NCBI RefSeq assembly: GCF_014356525.2 | Contig: NC_052518.1 | Coordinates: forward strand, 102,916,767 to 102,980,766 | Origin: Nilaparvata lugens | Taxonomy: Eukaryota; Arthropoda; Insecta; Hemiptera; Delphacidae | Direction: 5' to 3' | Length of the DNA stretch: 64,000 nt | Shown: in pieces, positions 53,996 to 63,545 of the stretch | Position numbering within the stretch: position 1 is the stretch's first letter | Layout: each line of letters opens with the position of its first letter | Translations under genes and position numbers: made by a program | Notes under the pieces: model-generated | Seen by the model: only the letters and a program-made list of their open reading frames with translations | Database searches by the model: none | Told to the model about the DNA's origin: nothing

Positions 53996-54615
53996 GGCTG
54001 TGCAAAGGCTAAAAATAAACTTTCTACTCGTGATATTTTTCACAGTTTTTCGATTCTTATATCATCAAGATTTCAAAATGAAAAAGTTTTCTCAGGAAAA
54101 CATTTTTTTCCGATCATTACTTTTTGAGATATGAGCGCCTAAAGTTTAAATTTTCGGGACAGAACATTTCTAACTCGGTAAGATATAAATCAATGAGATT
54201 TAGAGGATAGATTCTTCATGGTATTGTTGATCTAGTAAAACAATTTTTTTCTAAAAATATCAACTTTTGGAAAAGCTATTCAATTTACCAGAAATAACCC
54301 AAAATAACTCAACTAAAAGTTATTTTTAGTAAATTGGATAACTTAAAAATTGATATTTTCAGAAAATTTTTGTTATACTAGATCAACAATACCATAAAGA
54401 ATCCATCCTCTAAATCTCATGGTTTTATATCGTACCGAATTTGAAATATTCTGTCCCAAAAATTCAAACTCCAGTCGCTCATATCTCAAAAAGTAATGAT
54501 CGGAAAGATGTTTTTCTAAGAAAACTTTTCCATTTTGATAGCTTGATGATATACAAATCGAAAAACTTAGAAAAATGTCACGAGTAGAAAGTTTATTTTT
54601 AGCCTTTGCACAGCC
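53996..54615. mobile_element. TTAA-flanked long-TIR element, copy 3
   Basis: GGCTGTGCAAAGGCTAAAAA to TTTTTAGCCTTTGCACAGCC, flanked by TTAA (53992-53995, 54616-54619). Same arms as 43276-43891. Confidence 0.92.
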
Positions 54616-54616
54616 T

Positions 54617-54715
54617 TAATATTCGGGAGAGGAACAGTTTGGACTATGCCTGTTGGACCTCCCCCGATCATTGTAATGAATATTGTGAATCAATAAAATT
54701 AATAAACAAGTGAAT
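54617..54715 (+). mobile_element. Retroposon 3' tail
   Basis: GAACAGTTTGGACTATGCCTG TTGGACC, then GAATCAATAAAATTAATAAA: a copy of the tail module directly after the TTAA element. Confidence 0.55.
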
Positions 54716-55255
54716 CTTTGAAGTCCTGTTATCCTGATGTTAACTTGGTAGGCCATTTTGTATAATCGTATAATGTATTCCTGATTATTTTTTGTAGGAT
54801 AAGTTTGAAGTTTGATATTTTTTGTGATATAATTACAGTACAACTATGCTGAAGAATGGTCGATCCCAAATCATTTTAATGGATTGTGAATCAATAGATC
54901 AATGAATCTCTCAAGGAATGTTGTCCTGTTATTAGCTAAATTTATTCATTTACAAAGTGGAAAACTCAACTGATATTGAAATGAATTGTGAATCAATAAA
55001 ATGAATAAACGAGTGAATCTTTCAAGACCTGTTATCCTGATTTCAACTCAATCGTATAATGTATTCCTGATTATTTTTGTAGGATAAGTTTCAAGATAAT
55101 TTTGTGGTATAATTATTATAGTACAACTATGCTGAAGAATGGACCATCCAAAATCATTTTAATGAACTGTGAATCAATAGATCAATGAATCTCTCAAGGG
55201 ATGTTGTCCTGTTATTAGCTTAATTTATTTATTTATTTACAAAGTTGGAAAACTC
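54669..55255. repeat. Direct duplication, about 300-bp unit
   Basis: Two copies share TTGTGAATCAATAAAATTAAT-type starts, CTGTTATCCTGAT, CGTATAATGTATTCCTGATT, GTAGGATAAGTTT, TACAACTATGCTGAAGAATG and TCAATGAATCTCTCAAGG. A weaker third trace (TTAGGATAAGTTTGAA) is at 56240. Each copy carries a piece resembling the 5' edge of the SLC41 exon. Confidence 0.85.
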
Positions 55256-55641
55256 ACCTTACCGGTAGTTCAGTTATTCACAAAGGCACTTTCTACAAGT
55301 ATTTTAAGCCCATGTGATAATGAGTTGAATACAGTACAAACGTTTCTATTTATGATGATTTCGCAGATTTCATGAGAAAACCAATCAAGAGATGATTAGC
55401 TGATGAATATTGGAAATGAATAACAGAGATAAATATTATTATAACTTCTTTGATGAACAGCTGAAATGAAACTTGACAATAAATAGCTGTAATGAAATGA
55501 AACTTGACAATAAATAGCCTGTAATGAAATGAGAGAGAAATGGAACTTGACTAACTGAATTAACTGTTAAATCTATACTAAGAACCTACTTGCTACTTAC
55601 TACAGTCTTGTCAAAATTGATATTATTCTCTATCTATTTAT
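55256..55641. other. No recognisable feature
   Basis: Short local repeats of AATGAAACTTGACAATAAAT at 55465-55525; otherwise nothing. Confidence 0.4.
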
Positions 55642-56066
55642 CCTATTATATTAAGCGAGCAATTTCTGTATATCTGTATCTGTTTTTATATTTGCTGGTT
55701 ATTTATATTTATGGTTATTTATGTTCAACGGATCTCGAAAACGGCTCTAACGATTTTCACGAAATTTGGAACATAGTAGGTTTATGATATAAAAATATTA
55801 CACTAGGTCTCATCGCTGGGAAAACTCGCTGAAGAACATGAAAATAATTCATCCTTGAAAAAACAGCTGAGACTTTCGTGGTCTGTGGATAGTAAAAGAG
55901 TGAGCGAGTGAGTCTGTGGAAAATCAAAATATCGCATCCCCGAAATTCATAAGCTGACGTATAGCCAGCAGTAAAATATAAACACGATCATTTTAGAGAA
56001 TTGTGATCTGTTTATCACTAAATAAAAATAACGATCGAAGCTCGGTGCCCTGATATTACTTTATTA
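55642..56066 (+). repeat. Interspersed repeat CCTATTATATTAAGCGAGCA..., copy 2
   Basis: CCTATTATATTAAGCGAGCA to GATCGAAGCTCGGTGCCCTG, colinear with 41490-41890. Confidence 0.78.
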
Positions 56067-56317
56067 ACAGATTTAGATATCCTACTAAGTTTTAGACAAA
56101 TTAAAGATTTCTTATATCTATTTTAGAATTTCAGTTTTAGGAAACTCTGAATACATCAATAATAAATGTATAATGTATGTATTATAATGAATGTATTCCC
56201 GTATAATGTACGTATAATGAATGTTCACGCTTCTTTTATTAGGATAAGTTTGAATTTTGAATACTCACTTCTCTTTCAATACAAAATGAAGTTTGAAATA
56301 TTAACTATTTTTGAACA

Positions 56318-56575
56318 AAATCCAAATTAAGTGTTGTAATTCACCCCGAAGACTTCTGCTACAGCAAATATTGACAACAGGGTAAACAGCTAGATGGAAA
56401 TTAGATGAGCTCTATTTTTAATGAGCTATTTCGTTGAGATTTTGAATAGTAGCGCTCATCAAATTTCCATCTAGCTGTTTACACTGTAGTCAATATTTGC
56501 AGTAGCAGAAGTCTTCGGGGTGATTTACAGCATTTAATTTGGGTTTTCGTTTAATGATAATTATCAATTCATTAG
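56318..56575. mobile_element. Head-to-head pair of SINE body fragments
   Basis: 56318-56440 is a minus SINE body (AATTCACCCCGAAGACTTCT, AGGGTAAACAGCTAGATG) and 56444-56575 a plus one (GTAGCGCTCATCAAATTTCC, GCAGTAGCAGAAGTCTTCGG, TTACAGCATTTAATTTGGG). Together they form a hairpin of about 120-bp arms ending 66 bp before the SLC41 exon acceptor. Confidence 0.85.
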
Positions 56576-56648
56576 CATTTGAATAAATGCAGTATCTCAC
56601 TAATTTCAGTAAGTTTGAAATGTGTTGTGCTATTATTGCAGTGCAACG

Positions 56649-56831
56649 ATGCTGAAGAGTCAGTCAGGTGAGCAGTTTCCAGTGAAACTGAGGCCAGACG
56701 AGGAATCTACGACTGATCCTGAGGCAATCCAAATAGAAACGCATGGCCATGTACTGAAGCAAATCGTTGTGCCCTTCATTATAGCTGGACTAGGCATGGT
56801 AGTGGCCGGAATGTTCCTGGACAGAGCCCAG
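56649..56831 (+). CDS. SLC41-family (MgtE-like) magnesium transporter, N-terminal coding exon
   Basis: An acceptor (TATTATTGCAG, AG at 56640-56641) is followed by TGCAACG and ATG at 56649; the exon ends at CAG|GTCAGT with the GT at 56832-56833, phase 0. The 61 residues start MLKSQSGEQFPVKLRPDEES, a polar cytosolic N terminus, and end in a membrane segment LKQIVVPFIIAGLGMVVAGM followed by FLDRAQ. The pattern PF-hydrophobic-AG-G-V-AGM-LD--Q is the first transmembrane helix of SLC41 proteins, plasma-membrane or mitochondrial carriers that move magnesium in exchange for sodium. Family membership comes from that motif and from the exon ending exactly after the conserved Q. The next expected exon (the helix with the KGNLEM-type signature) was not found downstream, so it lies beyond the window or was missed. 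An upstream in-frame start at 56622 falls before the acceptor and is not used. If the ATG at 56649 is the start, upstream exons are untranslated. Confidence 0.68.
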
Positions 56832-57112
56832 GTCAGTTCAATCAATTCTCAAAGTCAAATTTCACTAAAGTAGAATTTAAGTTCCTAAGTCAAATTCCCT
56901 TGAATTCCAGAACAGAAACTTGAATCCACCATACCAATGTAAAGTACAAGAGGAGATACTTGATACACTATACCTTCCTTGAAGTTTTGTCAATCCAAAA
57001 CTTGAATCTTCAAACTTGAACATGCAATCAAGTAGATCTTGAACATGTTTAACTTTCACTTCCAACTTGAATCTATGAAGATAAACTCCTACCTACAAAA
57101 TCTGTACCTCAG
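56832..57112 (+). other. Start of intron after the SLC41 exon
   Basis: Begins GTCAGTTCAATC; in-frame reading would add 13 residues and stop at 56871. Contains repeated CTTGAATC/AACTTGAA words (56910-57070), a local low-order repeat. No further exon recognised. Confidence 0.6.
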
Positions 57113-57300
57113 AGCTAGAGGAGCGTAAGTCCATTTTCGCCACACTGCACAGAAAGCAGCTGTTTTCCAGTCCCTACGTAGATCTGAAAGACATTGTTTG
57201 CAGACGACTCTGGTCTGACGTCAGAACAGGTTTCTTTCCGGCCTACGCCAGAAAGAGTACCCTTTCCAGCCGCTAACATGGAACTAAGAAAGGTGATCAA
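57113..57300. other. GC-richer stretch, open on both strands, unidentified
   Basis: Lies between CCTCAG (57107-57112) and AAGAAAG|GTGATC (GT at 57291). On + one frame reads EERKSIFATLHRKQLF and later KDIVCRRLWSDVRTGF; on minus another reads GTLSGVGRKETCSDV. No family recognised. Contains the palindrome TCTGACGTCAGA. Could be an alternative exon, an unrelated exon on either strand, or an unshared repeat. Confidence 0.3.
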
Positions 57301-57560
57301 AAAACTTTTCATTATTTGTGTTCATTACTCAATAATAATTAAAACATTTATAATAATATCATCTTATTGTCATTTGAAAGAATAAAAAAGTATAAACTCA
57401 ACCTCCCACATAATTGAACATCATCTTTTAGGTTATTTAGACAAATCAGAATAAAAAATAAAAATACTTGGACAATTTTCTAATATTCAGATTACCTCAG
57501 ATCTGCTAGAGCTATCACCTTCCACTTCTGCGTTCGGAAGTGCTTAGTAAACAACTATTC
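57301..57560. other. No recognisable feature
   Basis: AT-rich. Confidence 0.4.
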
Positions 57561-57999
57561 TCATATATATATTGTTTATTTTTGTGTGTGGCGAAAAATA
57601 GCGTTCGCACCACGTGCAAAAATGTTTTTCCGGCTCTCAATCTTTTCTAGTCCGAGGCCGTAGGCCGAGAAAACCGATTTCGAGCCTGAAAAATCACATT
57701 TTCTGCTCTAGGTGTGAAATATACTATTTTTGACAAAATAATGTTTTCAGTGGGTCTTGTTCAGTTTTTCGAACTCTTAGATTCAAGATAACGTAAGTCC
57801 TCAGCAGTTGATTGTTTTGAAGATAGCCAGAGCTGAAAGAGCGAAGTCCAGTAAGCATTAAAACTGAAACAACGTCCAATAATTGACAAGTGAGTGTAAT
57901 GCTGATTCAACTTACACTCTTTTAGCCCCGGCTTGGAGTGTAGTTTTTTTGGGCTCTCCTGTAAAATCAGCCGTTTGAGACTAAGTGCTACTAGGGTCT
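57561..57999. repeat. Probable repeat with GAGGCCGTAGGCCGAG
   Basis: CCGAGGCCGTAGGCCGAG is a perfect-stem hairpin similar in style to CCGAGCCGTAGGCGAG in the element at 45430, and is flanked by TTTTTCCGGCTC and GAGCCTGAAAAA. This suggests an inverted-repeat element, ends uncertain. The 84-codon minus frame (57761-58015) is not recognised. Confidence 0.4.
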
Positions 58000-58140
58000 G
58001 AAGGGCCCTACACACCTACGGATTTGGCTCGCGGATTTGGCCTGTCTTGACTCGGCTCGGGCGAAATCCGTGAGTGTGTAGGCGAGCCGAGCCAGGCCAA
58101 ATCCGTCCAGGGCTATTGGCGCGGCTTTGCTCGGGCGAAA
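58000..58140. repeat. GC-rich inverted repeat
   Basis: CCTACACACCTACGGATTTGG and GGATTTGGCCTG...CTCGGCTCG are inverted by CGAGCCGAGCCAGGCCAAATCC and GTGTGTAGG. Palindromic MITE-like; GC content far above its surroundings. Confidence 0.6.
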
Positions 58141-58388
58141 AGTACAGAAATGTAGGTTATTGAAACTTTAATTCAAGTAAACTGGACTTCAAATTTACAA
58201 GAATCGTTCATTCAAATCAAATAAAGCTCTAGAAAACTTGTGAACTTGACTAATGTATACGCCCCTTGAGTGATTACTTATCATTTTAATATCACTATCT
58301 TCTAGTAGACAGCTTACAGCGTTTTTGAGAGGTTGGAGTTGAAGAAGATATCAATTTATTGAAAAAAATAGAGTTAAGGCAATACTGA
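58141..58388. other. No recognisable feature
   Basis: AT-rich. Confidence 0.4.
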
Positions 58389-58580
58389 ATGAAAAAGACT
58401 AAGAAATTGTCAAAAAACCACTGATTTATTGATAATTAGAAAGACCGGTTTCGGTTATTACACCATTGTCAATCTCTGATAAACTTAATCAATAAATCAG
58501 TGGTTTTTTGACAATTTCTTAGTCTTTTTCATTCAATATGAATAATTACCACAATATCAACTTCTCAACTACACAAAAAG
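58389..58580. repeat. Hammerhead-type palindrome, one core
   Basis: GACTAAGAAATTGTCAAAAA and its inverse at 58509-58527 form the base, with CCACTGATTTATTGAT paired further in. The left arm carries the core; the matching right part is deleted. Tail AATTACCACAATATCAACTT to CTACACAAAAAGT as in the sister copies. The word AAGGCAATAC occurs just before and just after the element (58377, 58584), a possible target duplication of up to about 14 bp. Confidence 0.82.
58440..58484 (-). ncRNA. Hammerhead-like motif E with U3-A8
   Basis: Minus strand: GAGA, TTGACAA, T, GGTGTAATAACC, GAAA, A[CCGG]T, C, TTTC. Same layout and the same paired U3/A8 change as motif B. Confidence 0.45.
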
Positions 58581-58770
58581 TTAAGGCAATACCATTGGAT
58601 ATTGACGAAACTACTGATAAATAGAAATGTATCGATCGAAATAGATGTGTTGTTATGTTAAGTCCTAAATTTAGAAGTTGTATTTAAAAAATTGATTGTT
58701 TCCAATTGAAAGTTTTACAATGTTATGTCGTTTGTAATCGTTGATAAGCTTTGCCTCATGAATCTCTATG

Positions 58771-58933
58771 GGCGCGTACAGATTTACGCGCCGCGAACAT
58801 GAGCAATTCACTTTTAATCAGCTGATGCCAAGCTTTATATATCTGTATCTTACCGTTTCTGTAAAAATACAGATATAGTCAGCTGATTAAAAGTGAATTG
58901 CTCATGTTTGCGGCGCGTATATCTGTACGCACC
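58771..58933. mobile_element. MITE GGCGCGTACAGATTTACGCG
   Basis: Inverted repeats of about 55 bp: GCGTACAGATTTACGCGCCG, CATGAGCAATTCACTTTTAA and TCAGCTGA recur inverted up to TCTGTACGCACC. Loop includes TTTATATATCTGTATC and its partner. TATG on both flanks may be the target duplication. Confidence 0.88.
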
Positions 58934-59365
58934 TTATGAAATTCAATGCGAAACATACCTGCAACAAAAAATAAGCCACTGACATTATAATGCAATAATA
59001 CCGAAACTAATAAACCACAAGCAAATCTACTTCAAAATAATAGTTTATGTAGATTTCTTCAGTAGCCTAATCGACAGTAAACTTCAAAGTAGAAAAGGTT
59101 TCACAAAACATTCATTAGATTTTTGTATTTATGAGTGGTTCTGTGGTTGTGCCGTGTGGATGCATTGAGAACTGTTTGCTCAAAGCCTATCAATTAAAAC
59201 AGTCTGAAAATTACAGTATTAACACCTACAAGCAACATTTGAGTAAATGGTTATTAGAAATTGGCAGGGATGCTGCAGAGCAACTCATTCAATCTACCTT
59301 CTTATTCAGAACTAGATTTCATAGTGAATTTGCCATTTATAATGAGTAGTACAGCCTTTAAGCTA

Positions 59366-59370
<5 letters not shown>
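58934..59370. other. Unidentified 72-codon frame
   Basis: The frame 59131-59349 reads MSGSVVVPCGCIENCLLKAY and then LKQSENYSINTYKQHLSKWL. The layout with an N followed by a short hydrophobic run and a polar linker is loosely like the region after the last catalytic residue in piggyBac transposases, but the match is too weak to call. No other transposase pieces nearby. Confidence 0.25.

Positions 59371-59418
<48 letters not shown>
59371..59418. repeat. (TA)n microsatellite
   Basis: About 24 TA units, followed by TGTCTGTATATACAC. Confidence 0.95.
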
Positions 59419-59420
<2 letters not shown>

Positions 59421-59589
59421 TGTATATACACTTATATCTAGTATGGATTTTTTTGTGTGCAATTTATATTCTTTGATTTGTCGGAGAATTTTAATAAATT
59501 CAATTATAATACTTTCAATATTATAATATATACAAAACATGAGAACATAATTTCAATTAACTTGAAAGAACTCACTCTCCACTCGCAGA

Positions 59590-59690
59590 CCCAAGTCTTT
59601 GTGGAGAGTATTCACTGTTAAAAGTTTAATTTATAAATTTGTATTATGTTTTTGTGAATAAAAAACTATTTGATTTGATTTGAATTATGA
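59590..59690 (+). mobile_element. Retroposon 3' end with (TTTGA)n tail
   Basis: GAATAAAAAACTATTTGATTTGATTTGAA: polyadenylation-like AATAAA followed by a short pentamer tail, as in LINE 3' ends. Confidence 0.55.
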
Positions 59691-59767
59691 ATTTAGAAAT
59701 ATCTTCATGCTATCATGATAGATAATCTCCAACCCATTGGATTCTCAAGCCTTTCAAGGGGACAATT

Positions 59768-60085
59768 CAATATTGATTGATTGATTGATTGAGTACTTTA
59801 TTCATGTAGATTACAATATATACTGGCTTATACACTTATATACAATAGCTTACAATACAGCAAAATTATAGATGAATTTACATGATATAGACTAAGAAAA
59901 TAATTATTGAACTGTATATGATATGAAAAAGCAATTTGTAATATAATAACTATAGATAATAATCATATTGTTATGCATCTACATAAATTGGCGGAGCTTT
60001 GGACATATCAATGTCCATTCTTCGGAAAGAATATTAAAAATATCCTTCCCACTAACTCTCTACCAAAACTAACTCTCTACCAAAC
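59768..60085 (-). mobile_element. LINE-like 3' fragment with (TTGA)n end, minus copy
   Basis: Reverse counterpart of 26003-26303: (TTGA)n, AGTACTTTATTCATGTAGAT, GACATATCAATGTCCATTC and CCACTAACTCTCTACCAAAA. The last word is repeated about three times at the 5' edge. The 61-codon frame is a shadow. Confidence 0.8.
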
Positions 60086-60175
60086 TCTCTACCAATATTC
60101 TGTAAGGTGTAGAGGTTCAGGTGAGCGCCCCAAAGCTTCTAACACTGTGGCTGTTTGAACTGGATTAGCACCACT

Positions 60176-60200
60176 CTCTCTCTCTCTCTCTCTCTCACTA
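60176..60200. repeat. (CT)n microsatellite
   Basis: About ten CT units. Confidence 0.9.
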
Positions 60201-60291
60201 ATCCCCAAGAAATCCCCTCTTCTTTAGGTTCACGATCTTGTAATCTTAACCACCTTAACAAATTCAGAATCAGGGTGCTTCTTGTATTCTC

Positions 60292-60650
60292 AAGAGCTCA
60301 CTGACTGAAAACACATCTGAGAACTTCTAACTATTATTTTTGCGTCTGTCGAACATGTGAAAATTTGAAACCACAATACATGTTCAGCCAGAATGATACA
60401 ATCTAGAAAATATGATGGAGAATATTATTTACTACTCTTGAAAATGGTTCTTGAAGAGTTGAATCAGCACGGAGCTCAGTGACTGAAAACACATCTGAAA
60501 ATTTCTAACTATTATTTTGCGTCTGTCGAACATGTGAAAATTTGAAACCACAATACATGTTCAGCCAGAATTAATCTGGTACAAGCTAGAAAACATGTTG
60601 GAGAATATTATTATATATTACTCTTGAAAATGGCTCTTGAAGAGTTGAAA
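60292..60650. repeat. Tandem duplication, about 180-bp unit
   Basis: Two units starting GAGCTCA(C/G)TGACTGAAAAC, with GCGTCTGTCGAACATGTGAA and AATACATGTTCAGCCAGAAT, ending CTTGAAGAGTTGAA. Confidence 0.93.
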
Positions 60651-60754
60651 GTACAGTGAGGTCCACCTTATAATGGCAGTGGAGAAAGATAAGAGAACAA
60701 CGTTGCCGATCCTCTGTCTTGTCAATGCCTACTATAGACGGTAGCTGATACAGG

Positions 60755-61098
60755 TTATCAACTTACTTATACTTTCCATTTATTGTATAAAATACTATAA
60801 TCATAATACAATTATGACATTGGAGGAAAAACTAGGCTGAGCCTGTACTATTTCTCTCCAAAAATTTTGATAAAATGTTAATGTTGTCCAAAAGATAAGG
60901 TTATGTAATCTCACACTGCTTCGTCACTTGATTTTCGGTCCAGGAATGATGATTTAAAATTTTGAATTTTGAAGGTTGACTTTATACTCTAAATGAATCA
61001 CAGAATGTATCACAATAAATTAAAAACTTAAGAAATATTGCACTTATTTAAAAAATTTGATTACAAAATCAAAAACCTACTCACTATTTGTTATTTAC
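60755..61098 (-). mobile_element. Retroposon R1, diverged minus copy
   Basis: GGAGGAAAAACTAGGCTGAG, CCTGTACTATTTCTCTCC and, at the 5' end, TACTCACTATTTGTTATTTAC AGCTGT: same layout as other R1 copies with clear divergence. Confidence 0.65.
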
Positions 61099-61240
61099 AG
61101 CTGTCTCTCAACTGTTCATTCTTGTTTAAAATAATCAATTATATTTTATTAAGCTGGTAATTATATTCTACAATAATTTCATAATGAATTTTCATAACAG
61201 AGATGAAATATTTTGTTAATAAATTAATTATTCTACATTG

Positions 61241-61906
61241 TGTAACGATCCATTTTCTTGGTATGTGAAAATATCAAAAATATTGTCCAGTTTTAAAATA
61301 AACTAAAGTTTCAACCCTGCTATCTGCCAACTATCGTAGCAGATAAGGCAGCTCTAGCAGAGCTCATAAAAGAGATAATAGTTGAAACAACTCCTCTACC
61401 TTCTGGGCTCCTTCACCCTTCCTTACATTACTTTACTGGCGTAATGATAAGCAAGAAAATGCAAGTGATGAAAAAGAGACAGTGCGGTCCAAAAGTTTGC
61501 CGTGTACAGTGCGGTCCCGAAATTGCCGTATCGTGTCGTGTCTCGTGCCGGGTATCGTGCCGTAAAGACCACGTTGGGCAAAATATTCGAAGATAGGCTG
61601 AGAAACGCGTGCACGTAAGCAAATTATTATTAACAGCGGTGAGTAAAATATCACATTTATCATTATCATTATCTGCCAGTTCTAATTATATTTATCCATC
61701 TCCTAAAATATTATTTTCCATCCATAATCATCCCAAATAATATAAAATTTCCTAATTGAATTTTCTTGTATTTTAAGAATAAATTTAATTCCGATCATCA
61801 AACCCTCTTTATAAAAAGGTTTGCAAAATATTGTTTTTGACCTTTAATTAAAACCATTACACCTAGCATTCCCGAAATAGGGATGGTAGATAAAAAAACC
61901 CTTACA
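61241..61906. mobile_element. Putative solo LTR, TG...CA ends, 4-bp TSD
   Basis: Begins TGTAACGATCC and ends AACCCTTACA (TGTAA/TTACA inverted ends), flanked by ATTG on both sides (61237-61240, 61907-61910). The intact MITE sequence would read CTACATTGTTAA, so the insert and duplication are precise. 666 bp fits a single LTR left after LTR-LTR recombination of a Gypsy-type element. No internal coding region. Minus frames of 63-78 codons within are overlapping and not conserved. Confidence 0.65.
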
Positions 61907-62035
61907 ATTGTTAATAGATGATCTGGCAACAGAACAAAGCGAGAAAGAGATAGCGCTATCCGCTTTGTTGAATGATAGACAAGGATAGCAATACATTGCT
62001 AATCAAACACTGCCATTACAACGTGGACCTCACTA

Positions 62036-62735
62036 TAGTAGTGTTGCAATAAAAATTATAAAGGTGACTTTTGATAGTTTTTCATTGTGTTTCAATAATC
62101 TTTAGTAGCCCTAAAATTAAGAATGAATATTTATTTATTCTCCATCCTCAAATCCGGAAATGAAGCCTAATATCTTATTGGAATACTTTAGTACGACCTG
62201 GATTAAATTCTCAATCTCCAAAAAATTATCCAATCCTTGTGTATTCTATTCACATTTTCCAATAGCGTTCATTTCATGTTGAGTTTCAACAATCCCAGAG
62301 ATTTAATATCAACCTAATTGAAATGAGCCATGAAATTGATTTGATGAAAACATCCGGCAAGGCACATAGAGATTGACGGATCTCTCTCTAGGTAATTACT
62401 GTGATTGATAATTGGAGAGAGAACTCATTAGATGGAAATGATTGGGCTGCCTGTTCCATCTCAATGAAAATAGTATAAGAGAACAAGTATCAAAGTTAAA
62501 ATGTTGACCTTATAGATTCTTTCTAGTTCTTTCAAGTTTTGCCTTCCATATGTAAGTGGCTTCTTTCTGTTCTCCAACAAAGTTGTCAACTAATTCAAAT
62601 TGCAAATTACATGACTGATTATATTCCAAAGTAGCATTCAATTATATTATAAAAAATAGAAAAATTCGTTCCTGAGAAATTTACTTTTTTGACTTAAGAC
62701 CTTTTGGTATCCATCTCTTCATGTATCAAACTTAA
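62036..62735. other. Mostly unannotated; one local repeat
   Basis: 62503-62612 (ATGTTGACCTTATAGAT, TTTTGCCTTCCATATGTA, TTCTCCAACAAAGTTGTCAA) is a diverged direct repeat of 63546-63656, so the DNA element at 62736-63545 lies between two direct repeats. Nothing else recognised. Confidence 0.55.
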
Positions 62736-63545
62736 AAATCTGGTGCGGCGTACTCACAAAACTTTCCTTGCCGTTATGAAAATTGATCACCTGACGCTAG
62801 TGTTCCCGCGCATCTCAAGTCTACTATTCAAAGATCTGAGCCAGCTGGTGACAGGACATAACGCTGTAGACACACGAGGGCTGCTATCTCTTCATAGTGA
62901 ATGATTTAATAGAATCAACAGTTACCAACAGTTTGCAATTTAATAATCTTATTTTCTCTAACTTCGAGCTTATTTTCAATTTAAGGTGAAAATGTTACTT
63001 AACATTAATTGTAGAGATTTTTATGCTCAATCTTTTTCACTTGATTTTTTTTGGTTTAAATTGTATCTGAAGCCTGATAATCGGGAATCTAAAATCAAAC
63101 TTTGCATAGATGGGGCGGAGCTCCTAAAAATTTTACAGATATGGGACTTGTGGCAGTTGATAGAGCTTTCCAATAACTAATTTAGGTATAAATTTGATCA
63201 AAATCGTTGGAGCCGTTTTCGAGAAAATCGCGGAAAACCCTGTTTTTGGCAAATTTTCGCCAATTTAGTCGCCATATTGAATTGTATTTGATCGAAATTG
63301 TTCGTATCGGATCCTCATAGTGTAAGGACCTTAAGTTCCAAATTTCAAGTCATTCCTTTAATTGGGAGATGAGATATCGTGTACACAGACGCACATACAC
63401 TCATACACACACACATATACAAACCAATACCCAAAAACCACTTTTTTGGACCTTGAAACGTATAGAAATTTGGAAATTGGGTAACTTAATTTTTTCGGAA
63501 AGCAATACTTTCCTTACCTATGGTAATAGGGCAAGGAAAGTAAAA
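62736..63545 (+). mobile_element. DNA element with CTTTCCTTGCC ends, plus copy 2
   Basis: AAAAATCTGGTGCGGCGTAC, CTTTCCTTGCCG to GGGCAAGGAAAGTAAAA; colinear with 9757-10582, with a shorter (CA)n. Frames of 63-66 codons are DNA-level shadows. Confidence 0.87.

Larger units (their letters stand above)
60652..62035 (+). mobile_element. TA-MITE with two nested insertions
   Basis: The MITE pieces 60652-60754 (AGTGAGGTCCACCTTATAAT, GATACAGGTT), 61099-61240 (AACTGTTCATTCTTG to TTCTACATTG) and 61907-62035 (GATCTGGCAACAGAAC to ACGTGGACCTCACTA) are consecutive parts of one copy. Confidence 0.88.

Noticed and set aside
59131..59349. Possible piggyBac transposase tail
   Set aside because: Similarity rests on a few residues around IENCLLKAY; no catalytic residues or other exons nearby.
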